Below are positions 31,769 to 40,611 of a stretch of 64,000 bases of DNA, piece by piece. Origin of the DNA: Thalassobaculum_A sp040219615 (GTDB taxonomy: Bacteria; Pseudomonadota; Alphaproteobacteria; Thalassobaculales; Thalassobaculaceae); assembly GCF_040219615.1 (NCBI RefSeq), contig NZ_JAVJSE010000002.1, positions 8,589 through 72,588 on the forward strand, written 5' to 3'. Made by a program: the position numbers and the translations under genes. Within the stretch, counting starts at the first letter, position 1, and every line of letters starts with the position of its first letter. The notes under the pieces are model-generated. The model made no database searches and was not told the origin of the DNA. It saw only the letters and a list, made by a program, of their open reading frames with translations.

Positions 31769-33166
31769 TCAGAACCGGACCAGGAACTCGGTCCGGGCAC
31801 CATAGCCGACATCCCGTGCCTCTTCCCTGGAAACGAAGCCGTCGAGCTGGACGACGTAGCGGTCGCCCAGCGCCTGCTGCAGGCGCAGCCCGAGGGCGGC
31901 GGCGTCGCGCTGCTCGCCGTCGGTGCCGACCCGGGCGCCGAGCTCGGCCACCACCTGGGTCCGCTCCTCGTTGAAGAACATCTGATAGCCGAGCGCCGCC
32001 GCCGCCACGTCCTCGGCCCGGTTGTTGAGCGCCACGCCGTAGTCGCCGAGACCGGCCGACGCGAACAGGATGCCGACCGGCCCCAGCGGACCGCCCACCA
32101 GCGGATCGCGGGCCGCCGACGTGAAGCGGCCGGCCGCCCAGGCGCCGTTCAGGTACAGCACGTCGTCGTTGCCGAGCGGGTCGCCGGACAGTTCCGCCAG
32201 CGCGAGCGTGCCGGTGTCGACCGCCGCCGAGCTCTCGTCCAGCGCGATCGACTGGGCCAACCGGAACGCGGTGTTGAGCTTGCCGATCCGCTGGGTGCTG
32301 CCGATCCCCAGGAAGGCCCCGTCGGTGCCCGCCCCGGCGTCGTTGCCGCCGGTGACGAAGATCGCGTCGGCGGCGACCGTCGACGACCGCAGATCGGTCT
32401 CCGTGAACGCCCCGAACAGCTGCGCCTCGTCGTCGCGTCGGTTGTCGCTGCGATGGATGTTGCCCCAGCCGAACAGCGCGGTCAGGCGGGTATCGACCGA
32501 CAGTCCCCTGGTGATCACGGTGTCGCGGGTCAATGCCACCGCGTCGACCGTGTCGTTGATCAGCAGGCCTTCCTGGAACAGCAGCTGCTGGCGGCCGACG
32601 GTGAAGCCGAGGTCGAGCCCACCGGTATCGAACGGATCGGCCTCCGGGAAGATCTCGCCGATCTCGCCCTCGAAGAACAGCGCCGTCGGCTCGCCACTGA
32701 ACTCGTCGTCGAAGCCCTGCTGTGACTCCGGCCGGCGGTGATAGCCGCTGAACCTCGTCCCGTCGCGCAGCGGCGACAGGCCGATCAGCACCCGCTCGGT
32801 CCCGCTCAGCCGCAGGTTGGCGAACAGGTCGAGCCGGTTGGCCCACTCCTGCACCTCCGGTGCGTCGCCGTTCTTGTAGATGTCGACCGCGGTCCGGTAC
32901 TGGCCGAAAACCCACAGCGCGGGTTGCCAGACCGCCCCGGTCGGCAACTCGATGCCGGGGTCGAGCGGTCCGGTGCCGAGCAGGGCCGGCCCCACCTCCA
33001 GCAGCGGCCGCGTGCGCGCCGGCAGGGTGTCGCCCTTGTAGGGGATGACCTCCTCCGACAGCTTCTTGACCTCGGCCGGCGCGGGAGACGCCCCCGCAGC
33101 GAAGGTCAGCGCGGCGACCCCGAGCAGGCGGACCAGCGACGACAGGGCCATGGCGACGCGGATCAT
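31769..33166 (-). CDS. Outer-membrane beta-barrel protein (porin-like)
   Basis: The 465-residue protein has a signal peptide (ALSSLVRLLGVAALTFAAG, cleavage near APA-E), then many short alternating amphipathic strands such as YVVQLDGFVSREEARDVGYG, and ends in phenylalanine (TEFLVRF), as outer-membrane barrels do. I cannot assign it to a named porin family; it is shorter than the MtrB/PioB barrels of known cytochrome conduits, and has no CXXC. Its start overlaps the stop of the pentaheme gene by four bases (ATGA), so the two are translationally coupled. A role as pore or sheath for the cytochromes is inference from position. Confidence 0.75.
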   Translation of the reverse strand: MIRVAMALSSLVRLLGVAALTFAAGASPAPAEVKKLSEEVIPYKGDTLPARTRPLLEVGPALLGTGPLDPGIELPTGAVWQPALWVFGQYRTAVDIYKNGDAPEVQEWANRLDLFANLRLSGTERVLIGLSPLRDGTRFSGYHRRPESQQGFDDEFSGEPTALFFEGEIGEIFPEADPFDTGGLDLGFTVGRQQLLFQEGLLINDTVDAVALTRDTVITRGLSVDTRLTALFGWGNIHRSDNRRDDEAQLFGAFTETDLRSSTVAADAIFVTGGNDAGAGTDGAFLGIGSTQRIGKLNTAFRLAQSIALDESSAAVDTGTLALAELSGDPLGNDDVLYLNGAWAAGRFTSAARDPLVGGPLGPVGILFASAGLGDYGVALNNRAEDVAAAALGYQMFFNEERTQVVAELGARVGTDGEQRDAAALGLRLQQALGDRYVVQLDGFVSREEARDVGYGARTEFLVRF

Positions 33167-35205
33167 CGGATCGCCCCGCCGGAACCGGGTATCTCGATGG
33201 TCAGGTCGCGCTCGGCGATCGTCAGGGTGCCGGCGACCACAGCGTCGGCGACCTGGCGCGGGCTCATCCCGTAGTCGAAGCCGATATCCTGGATCGCCAG
33301 GATCAGGTTCGCCGGCACCATCTGGGCCAGCAGCCGGACCTTGACCGCATACGGCCCCGGCCCGGTCAGGCGGCCCGCCGGCACCGTGTAGTCCGCGATC
33401 CGCTCGCCCAGGGGCTCGATGGTCTGCTTGTGCTTGCGGGCCAGCTGCGGCCGGCCGTAGATCGTCGTCGGCAAGGCCTCCGGCCTGACGAACGGCAGCA
33501 CCCCCTGGGAGGTGTTGATCGGCAGCACCTGCTCGCGCTCGCCGCCGCGCAGCAGCCGCACCAGGAACTTGGACTGCAGGTTGAACAGGTCCTCGTCGAG
33601 CGGCAGTTCGCCACCATGAACATAGGCGGAATGGGTATCGCGGACGTCGCCGTTCGGATCCCGGTCGCCGGAGCGGTACACCACGTTGCCGTCCCCGTCG
33701 GTGACCGTAACCTCCAGGAACATCAGCCGTTCGGCGTCGAAGCCGGTGGGCACCGCATGGCCCCCGGTCAGGTTCCGGACCGGCACCGAGAACCCCAGGC
33801 CGTCGGGCCCGACGCGATCGACCCGGATCTCGCCCAGGCCGAGGCCGTTGCGCAGCACCTCCAGGCGCTGCTCGTCGGCGGCCGCCAGCCGGCGCTTCTG
33901 CTCCTCGACGATCTTGCGGCCGTCATAGCGGTCGTCGATCGACCGCCAGGCGTCCGGGAACGCGTAGTCGCGCGGGGCCGCGTTCTCGAAGGCGTCGGTT
34001 CCCCACCCGGCCGCGTCGTCGAACTGCACCCACTCGCGCATGGTCTTGAATTCCGAGGCCTTCACGCTGAGCGGGAACAGGCCTGGGTGCAGGATCGAAT
34101 GGTCGGGGCCGGCGAAATAGTGGTTGGTCAGCTTGCGCGGCTTGGTCGGCTGCCCGCCCACGATCGCCGCCGGGCCCTCGTCGTAGCCCGAGGCGACCCC
34201 TTGCTCCTTGCCCATGTGGCAGTTCTGGCAAGTCGTGCCCTCGCTCGCCGCCGGCGACTGCTGGTACTCGGCGAACGCCTCCTCCAGCCGGAACCCGTTG
34301 ACCAGGGTGACATCATGGCAGGTACCGCAGAATCCCGGCGTGACCAGCGGGAAGAACCGCTTCACCTCGGTGTGGATGCCGCGGCCGGGATCGTCGCGCT
34401 CGGTCGAGACCCGGAAGGTCTCCGGTTCGGCGAGAACCCGCTTCAGCTCGGCGTCGCCGGTCGGCCCGTAGACCGGTGAGAACAGGTCGCCCTCGACGAT
34501 CGACAGGCGGCCGCTGATCTTGCCGTAGTTCCGGTCGACCCGGTGGCAGGCGATGCACGTCACACCCTCGCGCGAGGTCGGGTGACGGTCGAAGTTCGAG
34601 ACATAGACCGACTCCTCGAGGTTCATGCCGACCGGCGAATGGCAACGCACGCAGAAATCGCCGTTGGTGCCGCTGGTCTTGGCGTTGATCGCCGCCTGCA
34701 TGGTGAGGAACACCGGGCTGAGCTGGGCGTAGGCGTGCTGCGAAACCGACCATGCCTCGTACTGCCGCGGATGGCAGGTCGCGCAGGTGTTGGCCGACGG
34801 AAACCGGCCCTCGGCGAACAGCTGCTGGTGTGCGGCCGCGGCGTCCGACGCGGGCTCGTCGGTCGTCTCCGGTCCGGCGACCGGCGCCGGTTCCCCGATG
34901 GCGGGCGCGACCAGGGGCTGGCCGACGCCCGGCGCCAGCAGCAGGTCGTCGTCGCCCGAAGACGGTGCCAGGAGTGGATCGCCGGCGGCGGGGTTCGGAA
35001 GCAGAAGGTCGTCACCCCCCGAGGCGCCGGGCGCCGGCGCCAGCAGCAGGTCGTCCGACGCCGCCAGCTGCGCCGCGATCCGGTCCATCGACCGCGTACT
35101 GACGGCCGGCTGCCCGGCGAGCGCGGCCGACCACGACGAAACGACGACGAGCGGGACGGTCAGCGCCCTTGCGAAGCGGCCGAACGCCAGACTGCAGCGT
35201 ACCAC
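33163..35205 (-). CDS. Exported pentaheme c-type cytochrome with repeated DDLLLAP linker
   Basis: The 680-residue protein has an N-terminal signal segment (RALTVPLVVVSSWSAALA), then a low-complexity linker (about residues 45-115) with the motif DDLLLAP or a variant repeated five times. It is followed by five CXXCH sites: CATCH, CVRCH, CIACH, CGTCH and CQNCH. The first heme region (CATCHPRQYEAWSVSQHAYA) resembles c554-type cytochromes. The C-terminal 300 residues are heme-free and beta-rich (GGHAVPTGFDAERLMFLEV). The start is GTG at 35205. It is the first gene of the seven-gene operon. Its linker motif recurs in the decaheme protein. Confidence 0.83.
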   Translation of the reverse strand: MVRCSLAFGRFARALTVPLVVVSSWSAALAGQPAVSTRSMDRIAAQLAASDDLLLAPAPGASGGDDLLLPNPAAGDPLLAPSSGDDDLLLAPGVGQPLVAPAIGEPAPVAGPETTDEPASDAAAAHQQLFAEGRFPSANTCATCHPRQYEAWSVSQHAYAQLSPVFLTMQAAINAKTSGTNGDFCVRCHSPVGMNLEESVYVSNFDRHPTSREGVTCIACHRVDRNYGKISGRLSIVEGDLFSPVYGPTGDAELKRVLAEPETFRVSTERDDPGRGIHTEVKRFFPLVTPGFCGTCHDVTLVNGFRLEEAFAEYQQSPAASEGTTCQNCHMGKEQGVASGYDEGPAAIVGGQPTKPRKLTNHYFAGPDHSILHPGLFPLSVKASEFKTMREWVQFDDAAGWGTDAFENAAPRDYAFPDAWRSIDDRYDGRKIVEEQKRRLAAADEQRLEVLRNGLGLGEIRVDRVGPDGLGFSVPVRNLTGGHAVPTGFDAERLMFLEVTVTDGDGNVVYRSGDRDPNGDVRDTHSAYVHGGELPLDEDLFNLQSKFLVRLLRGGEREQVLPINTSQGVLPFVRPEALPTTIYGRPQLARKHKQTIEPLGERIADYTVPAGRLTGPGPYAVKVRLLAQMVPANLILAIQDIGFDYGMSPRQVADAVVAGTLTIAERDLTIEIPGSGGAIR

Positions 35206-35436
35206 CGGAGCCCCCCGGAACTGTTTGCCCTATGCGGATGGAGCCCGTAACCGAGCCACAACGGTCGAGACCTGTATCCACGGTTCAGCGCGGACCCTAG
35301 ACCCTCATCGCCCTGGAGCACAGTGTCACCAATGCAAAAATTCGAAATACCCGATTAATATTAGCATGTTATTGTGACGCGCCCGTGATGCGGCGACGGG
35401 CCCACCCCGGAATCGGAGCGGGCCCGCGCCCTCCGG

Positions 35437-36471
35437 CTACTTCCGCAGCTCGGTCCAGATCGCGGTGTACAGGTCCCGCGCCTCCTTCGGGCAGGTCGGC
35501 AGGAAGGTGCCGGCCGCCTTGAACTGCTCCGGCACCACGATCTCCGGCGCCGTCTTCATGTCCTCCGGCATGAACTTCTCGGAGCCCTTGATGCCGTTGG
35601 CGTAGCGCGCGAACGCCGAGATCAGGGCGGCGTTCTCCGGGTCCATGATGAAGTTCTGGAACAGCTTGGCGTTCTCGACGTTCTTGGCGTCCTTCAGCAC
35701 CGCCACCGAGTCCATCCACACCACGTAGCCCTCCTTCGGGTAGCCGTAGACCACCTTCGGGTTCTTGGCGCGCACGCGGAAGGTCGAGCCGTTCCAGTTG
35801 ACCGAGGCCATGACGTCGCCGTTCGACATCTTCTCGGTCATGCCGTAGTCCATCGACTGCCACTTCGGCTTGGCCGCCATCAGCTGGTCGCGGACTTTGC
35901 GCAGCACGTCCTTGTCGGCGGTGCAGGGCTTGCCGCCGACATACATGATGGCGAGGCCGATCACGTCGTTCATCTCCGGCACGACGTTGACCTTGCCGAC
36001 CAGCTCGGCCGGTGGGTCCATGAAGATCGCCGAGGTATTCGGATCGCCGCTGTAGGCGTCGGTGTTGACCGCGATGCCGGTGGTGCCCCACTGCCACGGT
36101 GCGGTGTACTTGCGGCCCGGATCCCACGGCACGTCGACCCATGTCGGGTCGACGTTCTTGAAGTTGGACATCTGGTCCGGCCGCGACTCCAGCAGCAGCC
36201 CCTCATTGACGAAGATCGGCACATAGTTGGCGGACGGCACCACGATGTCGAAGCCGTGGCCCCCGGCCTTCACCTTGGTCAGCGCGGTGGAGTTCGAGTC
36301 GTAGTCGGTGATGGTGACCTTGACCTTGTAGGTCTCCTCGAACTTCTTGATCAGGTCGGGGTTGGTGTAGTTGCCCCAGTTGTAGATGTTCAGTTCCCCT
36401 TCGGCAGCGGCGGTACCGGCGAAAACCAGCATCGCCAGCGCCGACAGCGCCCCGGTCAGCCTCCTAGACAT
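35437..36471 (-). CDS. Polyamine ABC transporter substrate-binding protein (PotD/PotF-type)
   Basis: The 344-residue periplasmic protein has a signal peptide (LTGALSALAMLVFAGTAAA) followed by ELNIYNWGNYTNPDLIKKFE, the hallmark start of spermidine/putrescine-binding proteins. PWQWGTTGIAVNTD and the WNGS loop line the polyamine pocket in relatives. The ATG at 36471 follows a perfect aggagg. It is the last gene of a four-gene transporter operon (ATPase, two permeases, binding protein). The exact polyamine, or a related opine-like amine, cannot be told. Confidence 0.93.
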   Translation of the reverse strand: MSRRLTGALSALAMLVFAGTAAAEGELNIYNWGNYTNPDLIKKFEETYKVKVTITDYDSNSTALTKVKAGGHGFDIVVPSANYVPIFVNEGLLLESRPDQMSNFKNVDPTWVDVPWDPGRKYTAPWQWGTTGIAVNTDAYSGDPNTSAIFMDPPAELVGKVNVVPEMNDVIGLAIMYVGGKPCTADKDVLRKVRDQLMAAKPKWQSMDYGMTEKMSNGDVMASVNWNGSTFRVRAKNPKVVYGYPKEGYVVWMDSVAVLKDAKNVENAKLFQNFIMDPENAALISAFARYANGIKGSEKFMPEDMKTAPEIVVPEQFKAAGTFLPTCPKEARDLYTAIWTELRK

Positions 36472-36503
36472 GATCAGCCTCCTGTTTTTGTTGTGACCGC
36501 AGT

Positions 36504-37331
36504 TTATCTCCGTTGCCGGTTCAGTACAAAGAAGGCCGAGAGCAGCAGCACCGTCACCGCCAGCAGCGCGGTCGAGATCGCGTTCACCTCCGGGGTCACC
36601 GCCCGCCGGAGCTGGCCCAGCATGTAGGTCGGCAGGGTGTCCTGGCCGGCCGATTTCACGAACTCGGTGATCACCACGTCGTCGAGCGAGATGACGAAGG
36701 CCAGCATCGAGCCGGCGACGATGCCCGGGCTCATCAGCGGCAGGGTAATGCGGCGGAAGGTCTGCCACGGGGTGGCGTACAGGTCGGCGGCGGCGGTCTC
36801 GTAGGACAGGTCCATGCCCTCCAGACGGGCCCGGATCGGCAGATAGGCAAACGGCACGCAGAACGCGGCATGGGCCGCGATCAGGTAACCGAGCCCGCTG
36901 TAGCCGGTGGCGATCTTGACCATTGCGAACACGATCAGCAGTGCCACGGCGGTGACGATCTCGGGCACCATCAGCGGCTGGTTGATCAGCGCATAGATCA
37001 GCATGCCGCCCGGAAACGGCGCGGTCCGGGTGGTGCCGAGTGCCGCCATGGTGGCGACCGCGGTCGCCACCGCCGAGGCGGAGGCCGCAACCACCAGCGA
37101 CCGGACCGTCGCCTCCTGCACCAGCTCGTTGCCCCAGGCGACCGCGAACCAGCGCAGCGAGAACCCTTCCCACAGCGCGATCGAGTCGCCGGCGTTGAAC
37201 GCATAGGCCACCAGCGTGGCGATCGGCGCGTACAGCAGGACGAAGCTGACCGCCGCGATCGTCGCGAAACCGGGGATCCGGCGGACCGCGAAACGCCTTC
37301 CCGGGGTCGGTTGCAGGGCCGGCTCAGCCAC
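36504..37331 (-). CDS. Polyamine ABC transporter permease (PotC/PotI-type)
   Basis: The 275-residue inner-membrane protein has six hydrophobic segments and the permease EAA-type loop near AAADLYATPWQTFRRITLP, which docks the ATPase. VISLDDVVITEFV matches the PotI/PotC subgroup. It overlaps the upstream permease gene by eight bases and is followed 32 bases later by the binding-protein gene. Confidence 0.93.
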   Translation of the reverse strand: MAEPALQPTPGRRFAVRRIPGFATIAAVSFVLLYAPIATLVAYAFNAGDSIALWEGFSLRWFAVAWGNELVQEATVRSLVVAASASAVATAVATMAALGTTRTAPFPGGMLIYALINQPLMVPEIVTAVALLIVFAMVKIATGYSGLGYLIAAHAAFCVPFAYLPIRARLEGMDLSYETAAADLYATPWQTFRRITLPLMSPGIVAGSMLAFVISLDDVVITEFVKSAGQDTLPTYMLGQLRRAVTPEVNAISTALLAVTVLLLSAFFVLNRQRR

Positions 37332-38253
37332 GGCGCTCGAGCCTCGACATGTTGCGCACGTAGAACAGCAGCGCCAGCATCACGAAGGCCAGCAGGGTCA
37401 TCGACAGGGCCGCCCCCAGCGGCCAGTTGCGGCCCTCGCCGAACTGCAGCTCGATCAGGTTGCTGATCATCATGTTCTTGCCGCCGCCGAGCACCCGCGG
37501 GGTGACGTAGGCGCCGAGCGACGGGATGAACACCAGGATCGAGCCGGCGACGATGCCGGGTTTGACCAGCGGCACGATCACCCGGGTCAGCACCCGCCAG
37601 CGGCTGGCGTACAGGTCGTAGGCCGCCTCGACCAGCCGGAAGTCCAGCCGCTCCATGGCGGCGTACAGCGGCAGCACCATCAGCGGCAGGTACACGTAGA
37701 CCATGCCGATCAGCACGGCGGTGTCGGTGTACAGGATCTGGATCGGCGTCTCGATGATCCCGGCCGCCATCGCCCACGAGTTCAGGATGCCCTGGTTGCG
37801 GACCACCTCCATGATCGCGAAGGTCCGGATCAGCAGGTTGGTCCAGAACGGGATGGTGACCAGGAACAGCCAGAGCGTGCGCTGGCGCGGCGGCCGGGTG
37901 GCGATGAAGTAGGCGGTCGGGAAGCCCAGCAGCAGGGTGATGATCGTGGTCAGCAGCGAGATCGAGGCCGAGCGCCAGAAGATCGTCAGATGGGCGTCGG
38001 CCAGCCCGACGGTCTCGTCGAAGATGTCGCGGTGGAACAGCACCCGGAACCAGCCCTCGCCGGACAGCTCCCACACCACGCCGCTGTACTCCGCCGGCTC
38101 CAGCACCGAGTAGACGACCACCACCAGCAGCGGCCCCGAGGCGGCCAGCAGCAGCAGCAGCAGGGCGGGCGCCGCCAGCAGCCAGTTGCGGCGGATGCGG
38201 GCCGCCCGGGCCGCGGCCTCTCCGGATCGTCCGGGTGCCGGCGCGCCCGCCAT
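37324..38253 (-). CDS. Polyamine ABC transporter permease (PotB/PotH-type)
   Basis: The 309-residue protein has six membrane segments after a 25-residue basic cytosolic tail. The EAA loop is EAAYDLYASRWRVLTRVIVP, and IPSLGAYVTPRVLGG is typical of PotB/PotH. The ATG at 38253 overlaps the ATPase stop by one base (TGATG). It pairs with the second permease to form the channel. Confidence 0.93.
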   Translation of the reverse strand: MAGAPAPGRSGEAAARAARIRRNWLLAAPALLLLLLAASGPLLVVVVYSVLEPAEYSGVVWELSGEGWFRVLFHRDIFDETVGLADAHLTIFWRSASISLLTTIITLLLGFPTAYFIATRPPRQRTLWLFLVTIPFWTNLLIRTFAIMEVVRNQGILNSWAMAAGIIETPIQILYTDTAVLIGMVYVYLPLMVLPLYAAMERLDFRLVEAAYDLYASRWRVLTRVIVPLVKPGIVAGSILVFIPSLGAYVTPRVLGGGKNMMISNLIELQFGEGRNWPLGAALSMTLLAFVMLALLFYVRNMSRLERRG

Positions 38254-39395
38254 CAGTCGCGCAGCACGCGCACGGCCGACGGCGGGAAGGTCGCCGCCAC
38301 GGCATCGCCGGCCTGCCAGCCGTCGCCGCCTTCGGGCCGGTTCTGCACCCGGGCGAACAGCGCCTCGCCGTCCGCCAGCCGCAGGTGGTAGTGGGTGTCG
38401 GTGCCCAGGTAGACCACGTCGCCGACCGTCGCCGGCAGCCCCGCCCCGGCCCCCGCCGCCTCGATTCGCAGATGCTCCGGCCGGACCACCACGGTCACCC
38501 GCTCGCCCGGCGTCATGCCCTCGGGCAGCCCCGCCCGGACCTCCAGCGCCCCGCCCAGCCGCAGCCGGACCTGGCCGGCCTCGATGCCCTCGACCGCCGC
38601 GGTCAGGAAGTTGGTCTCGCCGATGAAGCTGGCGACGAAATGGTCGGCCGGATGCTCGTAGATCTCGTGCGGGCTGCCGACCTGCAGGATCCGGCCCTCG
38701 CTCATCACCGCGATGCGGTCCGACATGGCGAGCGCCTCGCCCTGGTCGTGGGTGACGAACACGAAGGTGATGCCGGTCTCCAGCTGCAGGCGCTTGAGCT
38801 CGACCTGCATCTCCTTGCGCAGCTTCAGGTCGAGTGCCGACAAGGGCTCGTCCAGCAGCAGCACCTTCGGCCGCGGCGCCAGCGCCCGGGCGAGCGCCAC
38901 GCGCTGCTGCTGGCCGCCGGAGAGCTGCGCGGTCTGGCGGTCGCGCATCGCCTCCATCTTCACCATGCGCAGCATCTCGTCGACGGTATCGGCGATCTCG
39001 GCCTTCGGGCGCCCCAGCATCTGCAGCCCGAAGCCGATGTTGTCGGCCACCGTCAGGTGCGGGAACAGCGCGTAGCTCTGGAACACCGTGTTGACCGGCC
39101 GCTTGTAGGGCGGGAGGGCCGAGATGTCGGCGCCGTCCAGCAGGATCGCGCCCATGGTCGGGTGCTCGAAGCCGGCGATCAGCCGCAGCAGGGTGGTCTT
39201 GCCGCAACCCGACGGGCCCAGCAGCGTGAAGAACTCGCCCTCGCGGATGCCGACCGACACCGCGTCGAGCGCCTTCACCACCTGGTCGCCGCCGCCGAAA
39301 TGCTTGGAGACCGAACGCGCCTCCACCATCACCCGCTCAGCTGCGGACCGGCCCCCGTCGATCGGCGCCCCCGCCCGTCCGATCGCCTCCTGCAT
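38253..39395 (-). CDS. Polyamine ABC transporter ATP-binding protein (PotA/PotG-type)
   Basis: The 380-residue ATPase has Walker A GPSGCGKTT, signature LSGGQQQR, Walker B VLLLDEPLSALD and the switch histidine in VFVTHDQ. The C-terminal 120 residues form the TOBE domain (VTVVVRPEHLRIE). It matches the PotA/PotG group in length and sequence and is the first gene of the operon. The ATG lies at 39395 after gatcg; no strong ribosome site is visible. Confidence 0.94.
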   Translation of the reverse strand: MQEAIGRAGAPIDGGRSAAERVMVEARSVSKHFGGGDQVVKALDAVSVGIREGEFFTLLGPSGCGKTTLLRLIAGFEHPTMGAILLDGADISALPPYKRPVNTVFQSYALFPHLTVADNIGFGLQMLGRPKAEIADTVDEMLRMVKMEAMRDRQTAQLSGGQQQRVALARALAPRPKVLLLDEPLSALDLKLRKEMQVELKRLQLETGITFVFVTHDQGEALAMSDRIAVMSEGRILQVGSPHEIYEHPADHFVASFIGETNFLTAAVEGIEAGQVRLRLGGALEVRAGLPEGMTPGERVTVVVRPEHLRIEAAGAGAGLPATVGDVVYLGTDTHYHLRLADGEALFARVQNRPEGGDGWQAGDAVAATFPPSAVRVLRD

Positions 39396-39466
39396 GCGCG
39401 ATCCTTTCGATCGTCCGCGGACAGGCTAGCCTCTCGGTGCACTGCACAACAAGCCGCTTGCCCGGC

Positions 39467-40609
39467 TCACGGGCTGAAGATCAGCATCAGGTAGGCCAGG
39501 AACAGCACCAGGTGGACCGCGCCCTGCAGCAGGTTGGTGCGCACGCCGCCGAAGGTCATCGCGCTCATCACCAGGGTCAGGACCAGCAGCACGGTGGCCG
39601 CGTCGTCCAGGCCGAGCGTGACCTCCTGCTGCAGGACCAGGCCGATCGCCAGCACCGCCGGCACGGTCAGGCCGATGGTCGCGAGACCGGAGCCGAGCAG
39701 CAGGTTCACAGCGCGCTGCAGGTAGTTGGCGCGGGCCGCCCGCAGCGCCGCCAGCCCTTCCGGGGTCAGCACCAGCAGGGCGATCACCACGCCGCCGAAC
39801 TCGATCGGCATGTCGAACCGCACGGTGCCGAAGTCGACGACCGTGGCCAGCCGCTTGGACAGCAGCACCACCGGCAGCAGGGTGAGCAGCAGCAGTGCTG
39901 CGTGATAGGGCAGCGAGCGCGCGGCGTGATGCTCGTGCGCCGGCGCCGCGCCGTCCTCGGCGGCCGCCGGCTGCTCGAAGAAGCCGCGGTGCCGCACGGT
40001 CTGGACCGCCAGGAACACGCCGTACAGCAGCAGCGTGACGACCGCGAAGAACACCGCCTGCGGCGCCGAGAAGGTCGGGTCGGCGGTCGACACCGTGTAT
40101 TTCGGCAGCACCAGCGCCAGCACCGCCAGCGGCATCAGCACCGCCACGAAGGCGCGCGCGCCCTGCAGGTTGTAGTCCTGCTCGCGGTGCATCAGGCCGC
40201 CGATCAGCAGGGCGGCACCGGTCAGGCCGTTCAGCACGATCATCAGGATCGCGAACATGGTGTCGCGCGCCAGGGTGGGCGCCGCCTCGCCGGTCAGCAT
40301 CACCGCCGAGATCAGGGCGATCTCGATGCTGATGACCGCCAGGGTAAGGATCAGGGTGCCGTAGGGCTCGCCCAGCATCTCGGCCAGCGCGTCGGCGTGC
40401 CGGACCACCGCGAACGACGCCCACAGCATGACCCCGAACAGCCAGCAGAAGATCGCGGTGGCGACCAGCGGGTCGGCAAGGCCGTTCAGCCAGGCGTCGC
40501 CGCCGGCCTGGAACATCACGAAGGTGGCGGCGACCCCGATCAGGGCAGCCTCGTCGCGCAGCACCCGCAGCCAGCCGGCGGGGCCTCCCGAAGACGTCTT
40601 CCCGGCCAT
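39467..40609 (-). CDS. chaA: Calcium:proton antiporter, ChaA type
   Basis: The 380-residue membrane protein has about eleven hydrophobic segments and the two inverted alpha-repeats of the cation/Ca2+ exchanger superfamily. The first is around LAVISIEIALISAVMLTGE; the second begins VLTPEGLAALRAARANYLQR and continues NLLLGSGLATIGLTVP. The acidic residues in each are the expected ion-coordination sites. ChaA exports Ca2+ or Na+ and K+ in exchange for protons. It starts two bases after the EAL-like gene, so it probably belongs to the motA-motB transcript. Confidence 0.9.
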   Translation of the reverse strand: MAGKTSSGGPAGWLRVLRDEAALIGVAATFVMFQAGGDAWLNGLADPLVATAIFCWLFGVMLWASFAVVRHADALAEMLGEPYGTLILTLAVISIEIALISAVMLTGEAAPTLARDTMFAILMIVLNGLTGAALLIGGLMHREQDYNLQGARAFVAVLMPLAVLALVLPKYTVSTADPTFSAPQAVFFAVVTLLLYGVFLAVQTVRHRGFFEQPAAAEDGAAPAHEHHAARSLPYHAALLLLTLLPVVLLSKRLATVVDFGTVRFDMPIEFGGVVIALLVLTPEGLAALRAARANYLQRAVNLLLGSGLATIGLTVPAVLAIGLVLQQEVTLGLDDAATVLLVLTLVMSAMTFGGVRTNLLQGAVHLVLFLAYLMLIFSP

Positions 40610-40611
40610 GC

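Noticed and set aside
33163..35205. Reading the pentaheme gene as an NrfA-type nitrite reductase
   Set aside because: It has no CXXCK site, and heme spacing and the long heme-free C-terminus do not fit NrfA.
35397..35428. Inverted repeat cgggccc...gggcccg after the polyamine-binding-protein gene
   Set aside because: Seven base pairs, a long loop and no T-run; too weak to call a terminator. The rest of the 35206-35436 gap shows no gene.
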